Positions 33,784-47,335 of a DNA stretch of 64,000 bases are shown here, one piece after another; within the stretch, counting starts at the first letter, position 1, and the number at the start of each line of letters is the position of its first letter. Under the pieces are notes generated by a model. It did no database searches. It saw only the letters and a program-made list of their open reading frames with translations, and was not told where the DNA came from. This stretch comes from Prosopocoilus inquinatus (Eukaryota; Arthropoda; Insecta; Coleoptera; Lucanidae): the NCBI GenBank assembly GCA_036172665.1, contig CM069870.1:60202212-60266211 (forward strand). Direction: 5' to 3'. Position numbers and translations under genes: made by a program.

Positions 33784-34779
33784 GAGAGTGTTAATAAAGT
33801 ACTCAGACAAATTGTATTTACTAAAAGTCTTATCGAATGGATTCATTCAACAAGTCTGTTCGTTTTCTGTCGTGAATAGTGACAAAAATAAACTCATAGT
33901 TTGAATCGAAAGTATCGTGGTATTTTAAATTTAATATTATTTATTATTTTATTTAAGACAAGTGGCTTAATTATTAAATCATTTGTGACAGGGAAAAATC
34001 TTCAAGTTCTAAAGGTACTAAGAATAAATTATTTTCAATGTATGTATTTAAAATTTTTCTTGTTTTTGCTGACTAATTTTGAGTGACTTGCAAAAAATAT
34101 TTTTCCACTGTCTGTGAGAATGAAACGTCGAAATGTTAACAGAGCATCATAAATTTCTAAACAAAAATAGTGAAGAACATAATGTAACTCTTTCATAAAA
34201 AGTAAAACAACTTTTCCTGATTACATTCTTAAAACAAAACTAAAATTTTTAAGTATAAGTAATACTCCCATTCTTTATTCAAAGTATCCACGAAAATTTC
34301 TTGCAATTTTACTTTACTAATACAGACTACTGCTCTTATAAAAAAAAGACGCAGAATGCTGTTTAAAATATAATAAAAAAAATACTTGGAGTTTGCCTCG
34401 ATTACTGAAGAACTTGTTCTACCTGATACGTTCGATAATAAAAAGATATGAAATATGTACTCACCGTCGCAGGAATACCAATAGGGAACTGAAACAACAA
34501 AAGTAATTTTAACGCACACGTAAAATTAACTTCTTAACACATAAGTAAAAAACGAAAATACAATTTTGAAAGCGTACACTTTACAATAAGATGGCGAGAA
34601 AAATTTGTATTCAAAATGGCAAACTTCCTTAAGGAAGAAAGTTGACTCATATGTTTTATTTTTCTTTATATAATTATAACTCTTTTAAGTAAACATAGAA
34701 AAAAAATTCTAAAAATGTAAGATAATTTCCTTACACAGGGGATAATCCTCTACTGGTTGATTCATAACAGATGGAAAAA

Positions 34780-35420
34780 AATGATTATTCTCATTTTACA
34801 AAAAATATTATTGTTGCTACATAATAAGTCTTTAATAACTTTCATCTACAAATTTAGTTTACCTCAGAAGAAGAAAGTAATAATTCAGTTCTGATTCTTG
34901 ACATCAAATTAATTTCTTTTAAAATTAGAATAAAAACTTTATGTCATTCTATTTTTTTTAGAAAAGAATTTAATTAAGCTTATAAATCTTTTTTGTAACA
35001 ATAGATATCCCTTAAATTTAGTTAATAAAATTTTATTTCAATATGATCAAAATGAAAATCAAAATTTTCGTAATAGCAACAATAATAATTCTCAAATTTC
35101 GTTTTCTTTTCAGTATGGTAATGTTTATTTTATTCCTTGTAGTGAATGTGATCAGGTTTTAAAGTTCCAATTGGCTTAAATCATGACTGTCTCTACATAA
35201 ATCTGATTGTAAAATAATATTAAAAAAAAGGAAAAAAAATTCTAGTGCTTTAGTGCAATATTTTAAAGAAAAAAAAATCATATATTAGACATCAGGACGA
35301 CAAAAATTTTAGAAAAAGAACAAATTATCATGCTAGATTTTTCTTGGAATTATTTCTTATTAAAAAGCTAGTATTTCTATGAGTTTATCTATCAGCTATT
35401 CAAAATCTAAATTTGGCATG
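34780..35420 (+). pseudogene. Penelope-like retroelement remnant (reverse transcriptase end plus GIY-YIG end)
   Basis: Fragments in several frames line up in the order expected for a Penelope-like element. FTSEEESNNSVLILDIKLI (end of the reverse transcriptase palm) is followed by RIKTLCHSIFFRKEFN. Next comes NRYPLNLVNKILFQ, then NVYFIPCSECDQV, which resembles the start of a GIY-YIG endonuclease. Finally ILEKE and NYHARFFLELFLIKK appear. Stops and frame changes separate these blocks, so the copy is dead. Identification rests on motif order recalled from the family; the GIY-YIG glycine-threonine-glycine part is lost. Confidence 0.6.
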
Positions 35421-35429
35421 TGAATATTT

Positions 35430-36690
35430 AATAAAATTTGATTTTAATCGTAATTGAGAGTAACAAACCCCAAGGGTAATGTTTTGTAATAACTTTCTAA
35501 ATCTTGAATCTACCTTTGAAAATAAATTCGTTTTTCGATTAATAATTTGAAATTTTGAATATTATTTGAGAATTTGAAACCTTAATTAGAATGTAAACTA
35601 AAAAAAAATGTAAGTCATTTTATTGTAATTGTAATTAACATAACATAACCTTACATTTGTATTTTTATGCTCTGATGAAGGTACCAAAACTTTCCGAAAG
35701 CTAAGCAGCAAATTCTTTGCTGATCGCTTGCCCGATAATTTTAAAATAGTTTAACTTAATATTATTTAGAAAAAAACAGCGCAAAATTTAGGTGATTGAG
35801 AAAAGAGGACTGCCCTCTGAAAAGTGATAATAATTCGGACCAAGTCACACTCTGGAATAAAATGACTTTTTCTGGTTTAAGCGGCCTTGTTACGATCAAT
35901 AATTCTTCTTTTTGTTGTAAATCAAACAAATTTGGCATTTTTTTTTGTAATTTCAGTCCAAGGACGTACTGTATATAATTTCAATTGAAAATATGAATGC
36001 ACGTGAAGCTTTGTTACATTACGCAAAATACAGTGTGATTTCTCATGAACGAGATAGTTTGAATTTGGCGCCATAGTTTTTAATGCGCTTCAAGTTTAAA
36101 TCCACGCGGGATATTCAAATTATCCTCAGTCATACGTTTACAACAGTGAATTTTTGCATGAAAATTTTCCAGTATATGTAAATAAAAAATTAAACAAAAC
36201 AAATTGACACTGTATATGTTTTTACTTTGACGAATATTTTTAGAAATGGTTTAATCTAATGTCTAATATGAATGAAACGACCATTTTCCTTATCGCAGAA
36301 GTCGTTCAATTCAAATTAGAATGCAATATGACTTGGGTAAACATGTAGTATGAATTCTTGACATTTTTATTTGTATAAATAAAATTTAGACAATTTGCAG
36401 GAAGTTCCTCTATTTTTTTGCTTCACAAAAAATGCCTATTTTTCTCATGAAAAAAAAATAATAATAATAAACTTGTGTATATACAGAAAAATTAGTAATA
36501 ATTAGCAGTTATAAGGTTAAAAAAATATGTTAACTAATTTACAACGCGCATAAATTAGCATAATATTAGACTAACGTTTAACGTTAACAATAAAAAACCG
36601 AAACAAACAAGTGGAAGATGAACAGAAAAAAATAGGTTGGATAAGTTCAAATTTGGAATTGCAAAAATTTAAGAAATTTTTAGGATTTTT
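35430..36690. other. AT-rich DNA without recognised features
   Basis: The short ORF at 35,796-35,978 has no recognisable features and is not called. Nothing else could be supported here. Confidence 0.35.
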
Positions 36691-36695
36691 TTGAA

Positions 36696-37128
36696 TGTAA
36701 AATGAAGGGTGATTTATACAGAATGTTCATAAATGAAACACAGACATTTGAACCAACCATTTAGCAGCTTATGTTTAAAGGTTGGTACTATATTTTGTAT
36801 TTTTAAGTGTGAGAAAATTTACTGCAAGCTATTGAATGAGTCACCGGTAAAGCAATTTATTACAAACTGTTTAAAGGTTTATTACCATTATTAATTAAAT
36901 AATTGCACTGATGTTTAGAGCATTAACGTTACATCTTAATATTTTCTATAAAAATAAAATAAAACTTAACAAAGATATGGAAATTACGAAGTTAATAAGA
37001 GCAATTTATTAGTAAACCGGTCCAATGTTTTACGCATGGCAGCAGGCGGAACCACCAACTTTATGAGATTGAAATTACTTTTCAATCATTTCTGAGTGCT
37101 CTGTATATAAAATGCCCTTCATTTTACA
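36696..37128. mobile_element. MITE with TGTAAAATGAAGGG ends
   Basis: TGTAAAATGAAGGG at the left and CCCTTCATTTTACA at the right form a perfect 14-bp inverted end. Weaker similarity continues inward (TTTATACAGA against CTGTATATAA). The 433-bp unit contains no ORF of interest. Confidence 0.65.
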
Positions 37129-39480
37129 TACATATTTTGTTTATTAATGTGAAAACCTGTACGATTATAGTGTTGAACAGGTTTTGTAGAAAAATCTTGT
37201 TCCGTGCGTTCAAGTTCATAGTTGCAGATGCCATTTGAAATAAATAATTAAATTTTAAAAACGAAGAAAAAGAGCAATTAACGAATCAGTAAAAACAAAT
37301 AAAACACTCTCTGGCATATAATTAGAGTCAATTATTTTGATAAATGTTATTATATATAGTGTTATTTATGTATATTATTAGTCATTTCAAAAATGACGCA
37401 TAAAATTGAATGATTTTCAGAATTTCTTAACCACACCAAATGATGTGCATATCAGGTACGAGCGAGGGGCGATTTTTTAAATCACAATAATCACCCATTA
37501 CAAAAAAGTAGTTAAATTCAACTTGAAAAGAATAATCTGTTTGACTATTTGGAAATTGGAAACGAACAAGAAACTACAGACCTCACTCATACAGACAGAC
37601 ACACACCCTGCATGTAAATGCAACAGCTTCAGCTGCTGTCGTAACCCAACGTTTAACGTCTGTTCTAGAACACTGTCGTTTAGAACCAAAACCGAAAGTA
37701 AGAAAAAAAAATACAATGTAATCGTAACCATAAGAAATAGTAACATAGAATAATATAGAACCAGTAAAAGTAATTATAGCAGTTTTTCTTCCATTTCCAT
37801 ATATTTTTGTTACTGTTTTATAATGTCATTTTATTTTAGAAAAGGAATAAAATAAAATAAAAATAATTTGAAATTTATTTTTAATTTTAAATTTTCGTAT
37901 AGTTCTCGCTAGTCAGAATTACAGAAAGATATGAAACAAACAAAAATACTTTTAAAAACGAGCTAAAAATAAACTTTTTTTAATAATTTTAACCACCCAC
38001 CATTTCTCTTGTTTTTAATTAATCTTTTCTTTGTGAAAATCGAATGTTGAAACTTGCCTGTTATCGTTTCCTGTAGTTACTTTATCTTTATATTGACACG
38101 ATTTATTTTTAAAAATAAGTTGTGCTTGCTATGTTTTTATTTTCTTATTTCTCATCTCGTCTTCTTCATTTTTTTACTGCTTTTGAAAACTTAAAACAAA
38201 CATTATTTTTTCATTCAATATAAGTTTTTTTTTTAATATGTGTACATTAGTTTTCTGAATCAATAATTTTACTACTTTTGTTCGTGGAAAATTTGCCCAT
38301 CATCATGACTTTGTAACTAATTCTAAATATTGCAAATTCTATTTACCAGACAAAACAAGGAATCCTTTTTAACCGAAGGACACCATAAAATTGTCACCGT
38401 TTCATGATTTTCTATCATCGGAATTAACGTAAAATCACTAACGTTAACCTTGCATTAGCGTATGACGTAAGTATTGAGCAAATATTAAAGGTGTTTGTCT
38501 TCAAATGGGTAAATGATTAGTTATTTGTACAGTCATATCTGCGTAAAACTTAAAAAAAAAAAGTAAAGACACACATACCTTGTGCACACACGTCAGAGAA
38601 AAAAGAAAAATAAACATCTGTTAAATCTTATTCAAAAATTTTATCTGTAATTGAAAATTGTATGCTACGTTAATCAGATAATTAAGTAGTCAGTACAAGT
38701 CAAAATGAGTTTGAATCTAGGGAAAAGACGCAATGACCAATTTGTGTTAGGGAAAACTATAACAATGGTCAGGGCGCATCCGATTCCCGACAAGGCGTTC
38801 TCAGCAGGACTGTAATCAAAAATTTAAGCCCGTTGAGTTTTGTAACTATGTTTGCACGAGGACATCTATTATTTAATAATTATGTACTTCTTTAACGAAT
38901 TCGGTTTACTACAGAAAGTGAAAATGTGAAATTCGAGATAAATAATCCTGAACATCGACGTTAAATAATGATCTTGTTTTTTCCTTTAATTTGTACATGG
39001 AACAGTTCTTAGAGACATTGTCTTATTATTAAAAAAGAATTAAGTCTCTCTGTAATTGAGGAAAATAAGAAAAATAACATAATCAAGACACAATTGATTG
39101 ATGGGGTTGAACGAAAAGAAAATCTAGAAAGTGACAAGAATTATAAAGTCAAGTTTCAGAGGGAAAAGAAGACTACAAGATTAATTGATTTTTATCCATG
39201 AGCGTAGCCAAGGTGGGGCAAATAGGACAGTTGCGCACCCTTAACTCACGGAACGATAAAAAAAAAAACTACTTGAATTGCGATCCAAAAGCAAAAATAA
39301 TAGAAAAGCTTTTGTAATAGTTCTGAAAACAAGTCTTACAGATGGTAAAAGTGATGATGTTGCAGTGGCATATTCTTCAAAAAACGAAATTCTAGAAATT
39401 CTTCCGTCTCTATTCAAATAAGCTATCTCTTTTCTAGAGTTAAACAAGTTATTAGATTAGTTGGGCTTCTTTTTTATTTA
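37129..39480. other. AT-rich DNA, no supported gene
   Basis: The opposing ORFs at 37,498-37,753 overlap each other and show no known motif. A fragment resembling a hAT end (GAGCGTAGCCAAGGTGGGGC) lies at about 39,201. Otherwise nothing was recognised. Confidence 0.35.
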
Positions 39481-39559
39481 ATTTTTAATAGTTTCTGTTT
39501 CAATTTTCTAGTTTCTAAATATTTTATTTCTTTAAAATTTTTAACGTTTACTTTGTTGT

Positions 39560-40230
39560 TTCAATTTTTAATAAATTCTTATATTTTATTTTATTCTAAA
39601 GATCTTTTCTTCAGCTGGGTTCAATTTAGTTGGGTTAGGTTGACCTCGAAACATTTTAAATATTTTATTTGTTGGACTTTTTTAATTTTTAAGCTTAACA
39701 TTTCATGTTTCAATCTTTTACAATTCTTTTTCGAATTTCGTTAAAATTTTTAAAATTTTTGTTTCTATTTTTAATACTTTCGTCTACTTTTTTATATTTT
39801 GTTAAATTCCTTTCTTGGGTTGGATTCACTTAGGTTCAGTTTAGTTGGATTGGTTTGACTTTGAAACGTTTTTTAATGTCTCACATTTTGTGTTTACTTC
39901 AGTTGACCTTGGAACATTTTTAAAATGTTTTAAAGATATTATGTTTAAATTTGTTTTTTTAATTTTTAAGATTTCTTGTTTCAATCTCCTACAGTTTCAA
40001 TCGATTTTTGATAATTTCTTACGTTTTTTTATCTACTGTAAAATTCTTTTCTTGGGTTGGCTTCACTTAGGTTCAGTTCAGGTACTTTTGGTCGACCTTG
40101 AATTTTTCCCCATTTTAAAATACTCTCTTTAAATTCTTAACGATTTTTACTTTCTTCATTTTAAAATATTTAATTTTTAAAACGTTTTCTTTCAGTCTTC
40201 TACAGTTTTTTTTTTCGAATTTCTTTAAAA
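39560..40230 (+). repeat. Degenerate tandem repeat, about 215-bp unit
   Basis: Three units carry the same landmarks: a TTTTCTTC/GGGTT start near 39,605, 39,812 and 40,050, then TTCA-TTAGGTT blocks and GACCTTGAA or GACTTTGAAACGTTTT. T-rich spacers ending in TTTCAATC separate them. The apparent ORFs at 39,553 and 39,845 are phenylalanine-rich translations of this repeat. Confidence 0.6.
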
Positions 40231-40239
40231 TTCTTAATT

Positions 40240-43160
40240 TTTATCATTTCATCAATATTTTGCCATCATCGTTAATGAGAAACAGCGACGAAATTATTTT
40301 TAACCCAGTTTCACCCTTTCCGGTATAAACCAGGGAATGCCCTGTCTTTGAAATTGTCTTATACAAGTTCTTCTAATTGCATCATATCGTGAGTATATTT
40401 ACTTAATTAGAGCACGATGACGTCAAAATATGTGACTCCGAATCCTAGAAATAATCCTCATCTGTATATTAAAAAAAAAAAATCGTTTTTTCAACCGATC
40501 TTAATAATTTAAAAAACAAGTGACATTTTTTTTTAAATGATCGTGAGCGGTACGGTACGAAAATCGAAAGAACATTAAAAGTGGTTTGATAAGCACTTAC
40601 GTTTTCAAAATAAATTGCTAGAGGTGAAGGTAATTAATTTTAAAACATAAAGAAAGTTCTAGACAAAGAATTCAGAAAAATATTTCCAAATTATTAACAC
40701 GACTAAAACAAATTTACGCTTTCCAAATACTTGGAATTATTGTATCAATGACTGCCAAGTTACGCATAGGAAAATCAGGACATGTTTGTGGTTGGGATTA
40801 TTTACCTATCGTTTGAAACGCAGTTCAAAGTTTGTCTTTGCACTTAACTGTTTAACGACTCATCTCGGTTTTACCTTTCGTATCACTTTGTCTCACTCAA
40901 AACTCTTTAATCAAATTTGGAAATCATTTACAGGTTTACGATAATTATAACATTAAACTATTATACCTTTGAATTTAATAATTGGGCAATAATTTACTAA
41001 TTTAGCATGCATAATGCAACATTTTGATTTTTAAAAACTCAAACAGGAAAGGGCATTCTCAATTAGATAGAATCTAATAGTTTATGATAATTACAACATG
41101 AAGTAGAAAGTGGCATTTAAGTAATGAATTGTTTTATATGTTCGTTCTTTGCACTTCCTTCTGCCTTGTAGGTAAAATTCTTAGAAACTATTGTCTCCAG
41201 GGAATTTATGAGGTAGATAAATTTACAAGAAGACGAAAAAGTGGGGCCTTAGCTCGATTAGTATTGCATTATGTTTTTTTCTTTAATCTTACAAATGAAT
41301 GTGAATTTATTCAGTGTAAATTATTGGTATTGCACCGACGTTCGGTTTTATTAATGAAACGTGGATTGCATGTAATTTTAAAATAAGGAGACTTTGAAAG
41401 ACGCCAATTGCAATACGTAAATAAACTTATCACGGTAATGTCTTGCGAGCATAAAAAATTCTAATTAGTAATTACAATACATAGTGTTTAAGATAAAAAA
41501 ATATTCAAAACATGTTTACACAAGTACGTATGTAGAAAGAAGTTGCTGCTTTACCTTGAATAGCGTAAAATAAATATTGCAGTAAATGAAACATCATCGA
41601 TTTTAAAATAAACGACAAATGCGTTTAAATCACAAAACAAAAAATTGTCGAGGGTGTTGGGAACGTGCACGCAACTGCAAGAAATATTCTTATATTATCT
41701 CATGCTAAAGGATTAAACACCGTTCTCTCTTGCGCATTGATTTTTGAACCCCGCTTTCAGCTGTCGTTCTCGTAATTGACGTCGTGCTTTCATGCACATA
41801 TCGACATACGGCCGAGTGCTCTTATCGTGTCACCTAATATATCGTTCACCGTGGTAGATTATAAAAGCTGTGAATTCTACAACAAGACGTCGATTATAAA
41901 CCATTCTGAAATAATGATAAAATTCTAACATTTTATTTATTTTTAAATTTATTTAAATAATTGTTGTCAGTGCTACAAACCTTTAGGAGAAACATTGAAA
42001 TCATTGCTTTAACTAGAAATTTAATTGAAGACACGATTAATTTGCAGTTCAATCAAATAATCAGTGCAGTGTTACAGACTTAAATGACTTCAGTTTTTAA
42101 ACAAATTCATTATAACATATCTACTACTTTGATTAAGGCAATCATGCGAAGATTTAAAAACTGAAACGAAAGCATTGGCTAGGAAATGCAATATTAGTTT
42201 TGAATTTCAGGGAAAAAAGACAAAATCACACACAAGAGGTATTTTGATAAACTGGAAGGTTTACAGGTATGAAAAATACGCGAAAATACTTTTATTTCTT
42301 GCTTCCAACTATTAATTTTTGAGTTTTCGAAAAAAAGTCATTATAAAAGTTTTGCTTGTCCTAAAGCTGACAAAAATAGAAAATTCTCTTTCGATTTTCA
42401 AAAAATATGGCAGTTAAAACATTTTAAGTAAAATCATATTAATGTTAGTCAATGTTACTGATTTTTGTACAGTAGCGAATCATTAAATTCAGGCAAGAAT
42501 ATTAATAGAGTGTATTTACTTATCTGTTACGAAATTTCGAATTATTTCTTATAAAAACCCAGTTGATATGCTGTATAAAATTTTCTGATGTGCTGATAAA
42601 TGATTAATTTTATCTTTTAAACAAGGGCGTTGCTAATAGAGAATGATGAAAGTTTATGCCAAAGATGACTCTATTATTTTGCCTATGGATTCCGTAGTAC
42701 CACGCTTGTCTTTACAATGAAGAGCATTTTATGAAAATCCAGAAAGAATTTTCTATTTTTTTCGGCTATCAACCGGAATTTTTCACGTTCTCACAAGTTT
42801 TTGGATGTTTCAGGACAAGCAAAAGCTTCTATAATGAAAACTTCTTCTTTCGATATCTCAAAAATAAAAAAGTTTTTCTTATTGTGGACCCAATCCGTGG
42901 CAACAGCCTATTTTTAACTTTTAATTAAGCGCTATTGTTCAAATCAAAAGATCATTTATTGGATCAAAAGATGATCAGGTCAATTATACAATGAAATAAT
43001 AAAACAATGTGTTATATAATTTAGGAAACAAAACTAAAGAAAAACCATTTAAAAAACCGTTAGATACATAATCAGTAAAAGAGCTGTTAATTGATACTTT
43101 TCAAATACTCAAAATTTTCAGTTTGAAAAGAAAAACGTGACGGGAGTTTCATTTGCAGAT
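40240..43160. other. AT-rich DNA with one promoter-like site
   Basis: No exon could be supported. A less AT-rich patch at about 41,740-41,900 contains TATAAAAG at 41,860 after a CpG-bearing stretch, so it could be a promoter for a plus-strand transcript. The ORFs at 41,129 and 42,731 have no recognisable features. Confidence 0.3.
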
Positions 43161-43162
43161 AC

Positions 43163-43513
43163 TATTGGGTGATTAACGGAATTCATAATTAGAGGAGGTG
43201 TGATTGATGCTATTTTATGCTGTGTGGTTGGATACACTGAAAACTTATAGTTGTCATATTTGAGGTTACGCTCGTGCTTTGTACATACAATCTTTATTCT
43301 GTCATTTTATTTTGTATGGATGCTGGTTTAAATCCTTTTTTAGGATTTCAAGGGCGGTTCCATAAGACAAATCCGTTTATCAATGATAAAAAAAATAAAC
43401 GTCACAATTTTGACATTTCAAATTTTTCATTTCGAACTGCAAGCCTTTGTTGCCAACTTTTTGGAAAATATCACAGACTGCTCTAATTATAAATTCCGTT
43501 AATCGCATGGTAT
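43163..43513. mobile_element. MITE with roughly 40-bp inverted ends
   Basis: GATTAACGGAATTCATAATT at the left mirrors AATTATAAATTCCGTTAATC at the right. The similarity extends to about 40 bp on each side (GGAGGTGTGAT against ATCACAGACTGC). The unit is about 350 bp; the ORF at 43,274-43,486 lies inside and shows no motif. Confidence 0.65.
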
Positions 43514-43591
43514 TTTAGCATAAAATATACCGATTTTTTTTTAACTCTTTACTATAATGGATGAATAATGATACAGAGGACACAAACCTAA

Positions 43592-43737
43592 TATTAAGGG
43601 CCGACTTCATAATTGAACTAAAAGAGACTTTATAAAAGTCACAATCTGATGTATAAATAACTATGTTTTTTTGACATATGACTGTGACTTTTATTTTAAT
43701 GTCTCCTTTAATTCGATTATGAAATCGAGCCTAAATA
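43592..43737. mobile_element. MITE-like palindrome
   Basis: TTAAGGGCCGACTTCATAAT at the left mirrors ATTATGAAATCGAGCCTAAA at the right. AAAGAGACTTTATAAAAGTC and its counterpart GACTTTTATTTTAATGTCTC continue the pairing, so nearly the whole 146 bp can fold. Confidence 0.65.
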
Positions 43738-43779
43738 CATATATTGTTTACTAATACAATGGAATAATTTTTTATTATT

Positions 43780-43878
43780 GACCTACCATCTCTATGCATC
43801 TCTATGCTTGAGAGGTGGAGTGAGGGCCCCCAATGAATATTTTGCGCCGGGGTCCCATGAACTTCAGCTACGCCACTG
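43780..43878 (-). repeat. hAT-type end fragment (CAGTGGCGTAGC)
   Basis: Read on the minus strand from 43,878, this starts CAGTGGCGTAGCTGAAGTTC and continues into GGGACCCCGGCGC. It has the same terminus as the element in ENT intron 3. No matching second end was found, so it is a fragment. Confidence 0.5.
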
Positions 43879-44719
43879 CTACAATCTAATTTCCTTTACG
43901 CGCTCAGTTTTTAACATATTTTACGCACTGTCATACGGGCTTAAAATGCACGTAATATTTGTTACTATTTTTTGGAGAAAATACTTATTAAAAGATAAGA
44001 ATTAATTATAGTAAAAATAATTTCAAATAATTTTTGTTGCTTGCAATATTTTTCAATTCATCGTGTTATATCTAGGCCAAGGCTGGAATGCTCACATTTG
44101 CATATTGGCTTTAATGGGTTTCGACATTTTACTCAACAAATTCCCACCGGCTTTACCTAAACTTGAACTACAAGTGACAAATGTGCATGTAAAAGTACAA
44201 AGAACCGGTGTTGCATGACAATTTTTACAGCCTCTGTTAATATCCTCTCCTTACTTGCACGCAAAAAATAATTGTGCCATCTGGAAACTAATTGAAATGA
44301 GATGTTTATGATAATTTCACTATTTATAGATTGAAATAGCGAATGGGAAATTAAAATTCTCAAATTAAATTCGACGCCAAGGACTATGCAAGAAGTATAA
44401 TTAAATATTCATTAGGGCAATTTGTCATTTGTGTTATTTTTGAATGTCGAAAAGCATCATCAACATCCTGGATCAAATCGTATTTTGACATAAGAATACA
44501 AAATAGTTCAGGCTGCTTACCCAACCACAAAATCGTTTTTCCCGTTTCCTAGGTTTATTTTTCATTAAACCTTAACACATTTTCGTGAAATTTTTTTAAA
44601 TAAATTCTGCTGGACGGGCAAAGTTTGTTTTTTTAAGAATTGCCAAAAGAATATTAAAAAAATTAAAATGACGTAGCAAAAGTTAATTCGAATTTACAAA
44701 AACCCATTGAACGGCTATG

Positions 44720-46075
44720 AACTACATTAATATTTAAATAAATAACTCTTCACTGGAATTAGTAGACTGTGCTAAAAATCTTGGCCTTTACTATGATACT
44801 GATTTAAGAGTCAAGAGACATCTCAGTAAATTACTTCAAAAAGAGTATGGCAGACTTAAATTATTATTTGGCAGCGAAAATTTACGCAGAAAAATTCAGC
44901 GAGTGTAAATTTCGTGTTTACGTTTTATTTATGGACTCAAGGACACTTTCGATAAATTTATTTAACGCGGAATATAAACTAATTTATTAAAAATTTAAAC
45001 ATCAGCCGAACGATCAATCAACTCTAATGCGAACTGTGTATTATCTTCCCGGTCGACCGCTTAAATATGCCGGGCTGGTTTGCGATTTGAGATTTTTCGG
45101 TCTGGCGAAGGTTCCGTTGCGGCGATCGTCTGTCTATCGAAGTTTCTTCGTCCAAAAAATTCTACCGAGCGTAGCAGACGGACTAGACTGAGAGCTAGTG
45201 GACTTTTTTGACAAAGTGTTTTATACCAACTTAAATTTCTTGAAAAGTCATGTCTAAAGAGGAAATCGATGTTCTAGCAGAGCATTTCCGGGCGTAAGTG
45301 TGCTAAAAATTATTGTCAAATCTCTCTGTCTTGCACAAGGACATCTGCATAATCTTTTCTCCGTCGCACTCACATGAAATCTTTTTGAACACTTTTCACA
45401 ATAATGGTGCAAATCACTTGACTTTTCAAAATTTACCAATCTTAGGGCATCATGTGTAAATGATAGGCAATATAAAATATTTTAAATTTAACCGAAAAAG
45501 TTCAACTTTGCAACCGCCTGGCAGCAAGTTAAACCCAACAAATAGGTCTGTCAATTTTTTTATCACTTAAAAAGTTATCAAATTTAATATGTTAAGTTTC
45601 ACTTTAACCCAGCTATTTATTTTTTTGAAACTTATGAAATACGTACTTAACGACCGGAATGTCTCCGCCAGATCATCGATTTCTTTTATAGCTATATAGT
45701 ATGATCTTCATAAAGAATTTCAGCCGACATAAACACTTTGTCAAAAAAGTCCACTAACTCTCAGTCTAGACATCCTCCGATGCTTCGGGACTCTAGCGTG
45801 CCAGGCTCTGACGCATTTGGCTTTGGTCAGATGTTGAATCATCACCAAGTGATCAAGATACGTGAACTTCATCCTGCAGTATTTAAAAAAAATGTATATC
45901 TATAACAGGACGCTGCAGTACCTCTAGGAAAGACTTTCACTTAAAGAACTGCTGTGCTCGATATTAATATTAGAAATAGAAGTTTGCTAACTTATCCTTC
46001 ACACCGTACATTTATTTTCCATAATTTTCTTACAACATTAATACGATTCCTAACTTGTTAGAATTGTCACTTCTT
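44720..46075 (+). pseudogene. Jockey/CR1-type LINE remnant split by a MITE
   Basis: Translations in changing frames give the end of a non-LTR reverse transcriptase. CAKNLGLYYDTDLRVKRHLS and EYGRLKLLFGSENLRRKI come first. CLRFIYGLKDTFDKFI follows at about 44,920-44,970. After the MITE comes ERLSLKELL, then NIRNRSLLTYPSHRTFIFHN at about 45,965-46,025. These blocks are in the usual order. Frame changes, stops and a missing segment between the first two groups show a decayed copy. Confidence 0.65.
45184..45775. mobile_element. MITE with about 45-bp inverted ends inside the LINE remnant
   Basis: CTAGACTGAGAGCTAGTGGA followed by CTTTTTTGACAAAGTGTTTT at the left matches the complement of the right end almost perfectly (one substitution and one length difference). 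The unit is about 590 bp. The minus-strand ORF at 45,254-45,439 lies within it; its cysteines are not arranged as any finger that I recognise. Confidence 0.75.
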
Positions 46076-46919
46076 ATTGTTTGATTTAATTTGAACCTAA
46101 TAATGCAAATTGTCAGTTGTGATTTGTTCCTTTTTTTTTCGATGGTCTAAAATTTAAATGTAAAAGGTTTTGGAGCAAGAGCAGTATGTTCCAAAATCCA
46201 AAACATTTTAGCCATGAAGCAGTATAAATTTTAATTTCACTCTTGTAATAATTCTTTGTAACAATTTCTTTATTAAAATTACCTGAATTTTCGCAGTATT
46301 CAATAATAATAGACCGTTTATTTTTTTTTAATTTTTACAAAAAAAGGTCAAAATGGAAAACAAATTCAAAATTTTCGTATTAAAATGAAATCAAACTTGA
46401 TATTGATACGTAGTACCAACACCGTCTTCAATAATAAGCCTGAGTCATCGCGTAGGAATATCAAACCTCAGGGTATTATGCAGTTTTTGGGGAAGCAAAC
46501 GTATCGCTATTGAAACAGGAAAATCTGCGCTCCGCTTACTAAATAAGGACGGAAAGATAACTTCTGCGCTACAATCGCTTGTATGAACGCTTACAGTCGC
46601 AGCTCGGTTATGAACAGCGCCTTTCGAAATCTGTCATCTATCATTGCGGCTTCGTTATAAACTTACCCTAAGTGTGAAAAGGAGAATAAGCTTACCGAAA
46701 ATACACGAACTCGCCTAAATAAAAGTAACTGTAGGGGCATACATGCATAGCACCGAAAATGTTATGTTTTCTATCCCTTTCCTGCGTGAAAATGTCGTTT
46801 ATTAGTTCTTCTTTGTTAGATTGAAATTGAATTTTTACAGTTATTGTAGATTAGCCAATTGTGTAAAGTGTATTCCCTATACGGACATCATGTGCCTTTG
46901 ATTGCAAGTGTTCAGGGCG

Positions 46920-47107
46920 AATGTGTAGGTATGGTTGCCTAATTAACTGGCATGGAGGAGTGTCTTCAATTGCTGGTAGCAGTTTTCAGGTAACAAGTAG
47001 AAACAGTTATTTGTTAGTTTGAAAACTGCTACCTATTTACGTTCTACAACTGAAGACGCTGTTCATTCACCCTCTGTGCCGATTATTAGGCAACCATGCC
47101 TACGCAT
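46920..47107. mobile_element. Full-length palindromic MITE
   Basis: AATGTGTAGGTATGGTTGCC at the left mirrors GGCAACCATGCCTACGCATT at the right. Inner blocks also pair (GTCTTCAATTG with CAACTGAAGAC, and GGTAGCAGTTTTC with GAAAACTGCTACC). The whole 188 bp can fold into one hairpin. Confidence 0.75.
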
Positions 47108-47335
47108 TTGAAACGTAAACCCCTCTATAAAATTAAATGGAAAATTAGCCCGCCACTCTGTTAAATGACAAGCGATAGAGTTTGTTTAATTGATCTGATA
47201 CATCTCATTTAATGAACTGTGCATTTTAATTCACGCGCCTTTTAATTTTTTGAAAATTTCTGCTGAAGAGTCAAGCATTATTCGATAATTTTACACTATT
47301 TTACAGACAACAAAGGCAATACATTAAAAATTCTG

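Noticed and set aside
37498..37753. Opposing overlapping ORFs of 82 and 76 residues
   Set aside because: They overlap antisense, have no motif and look like chance frames in AT-rich DNA.
45251..45294. Exon-like ATG frame MSKEEIDVLAEHFR followed by a GTAAGT donor, as a possible first coding exon of the ABCH gene
   Set aside because: It lies inside the MITE at 45,184-45,775, and joining it to the acceptor at 51,464 gives an immediate stop.
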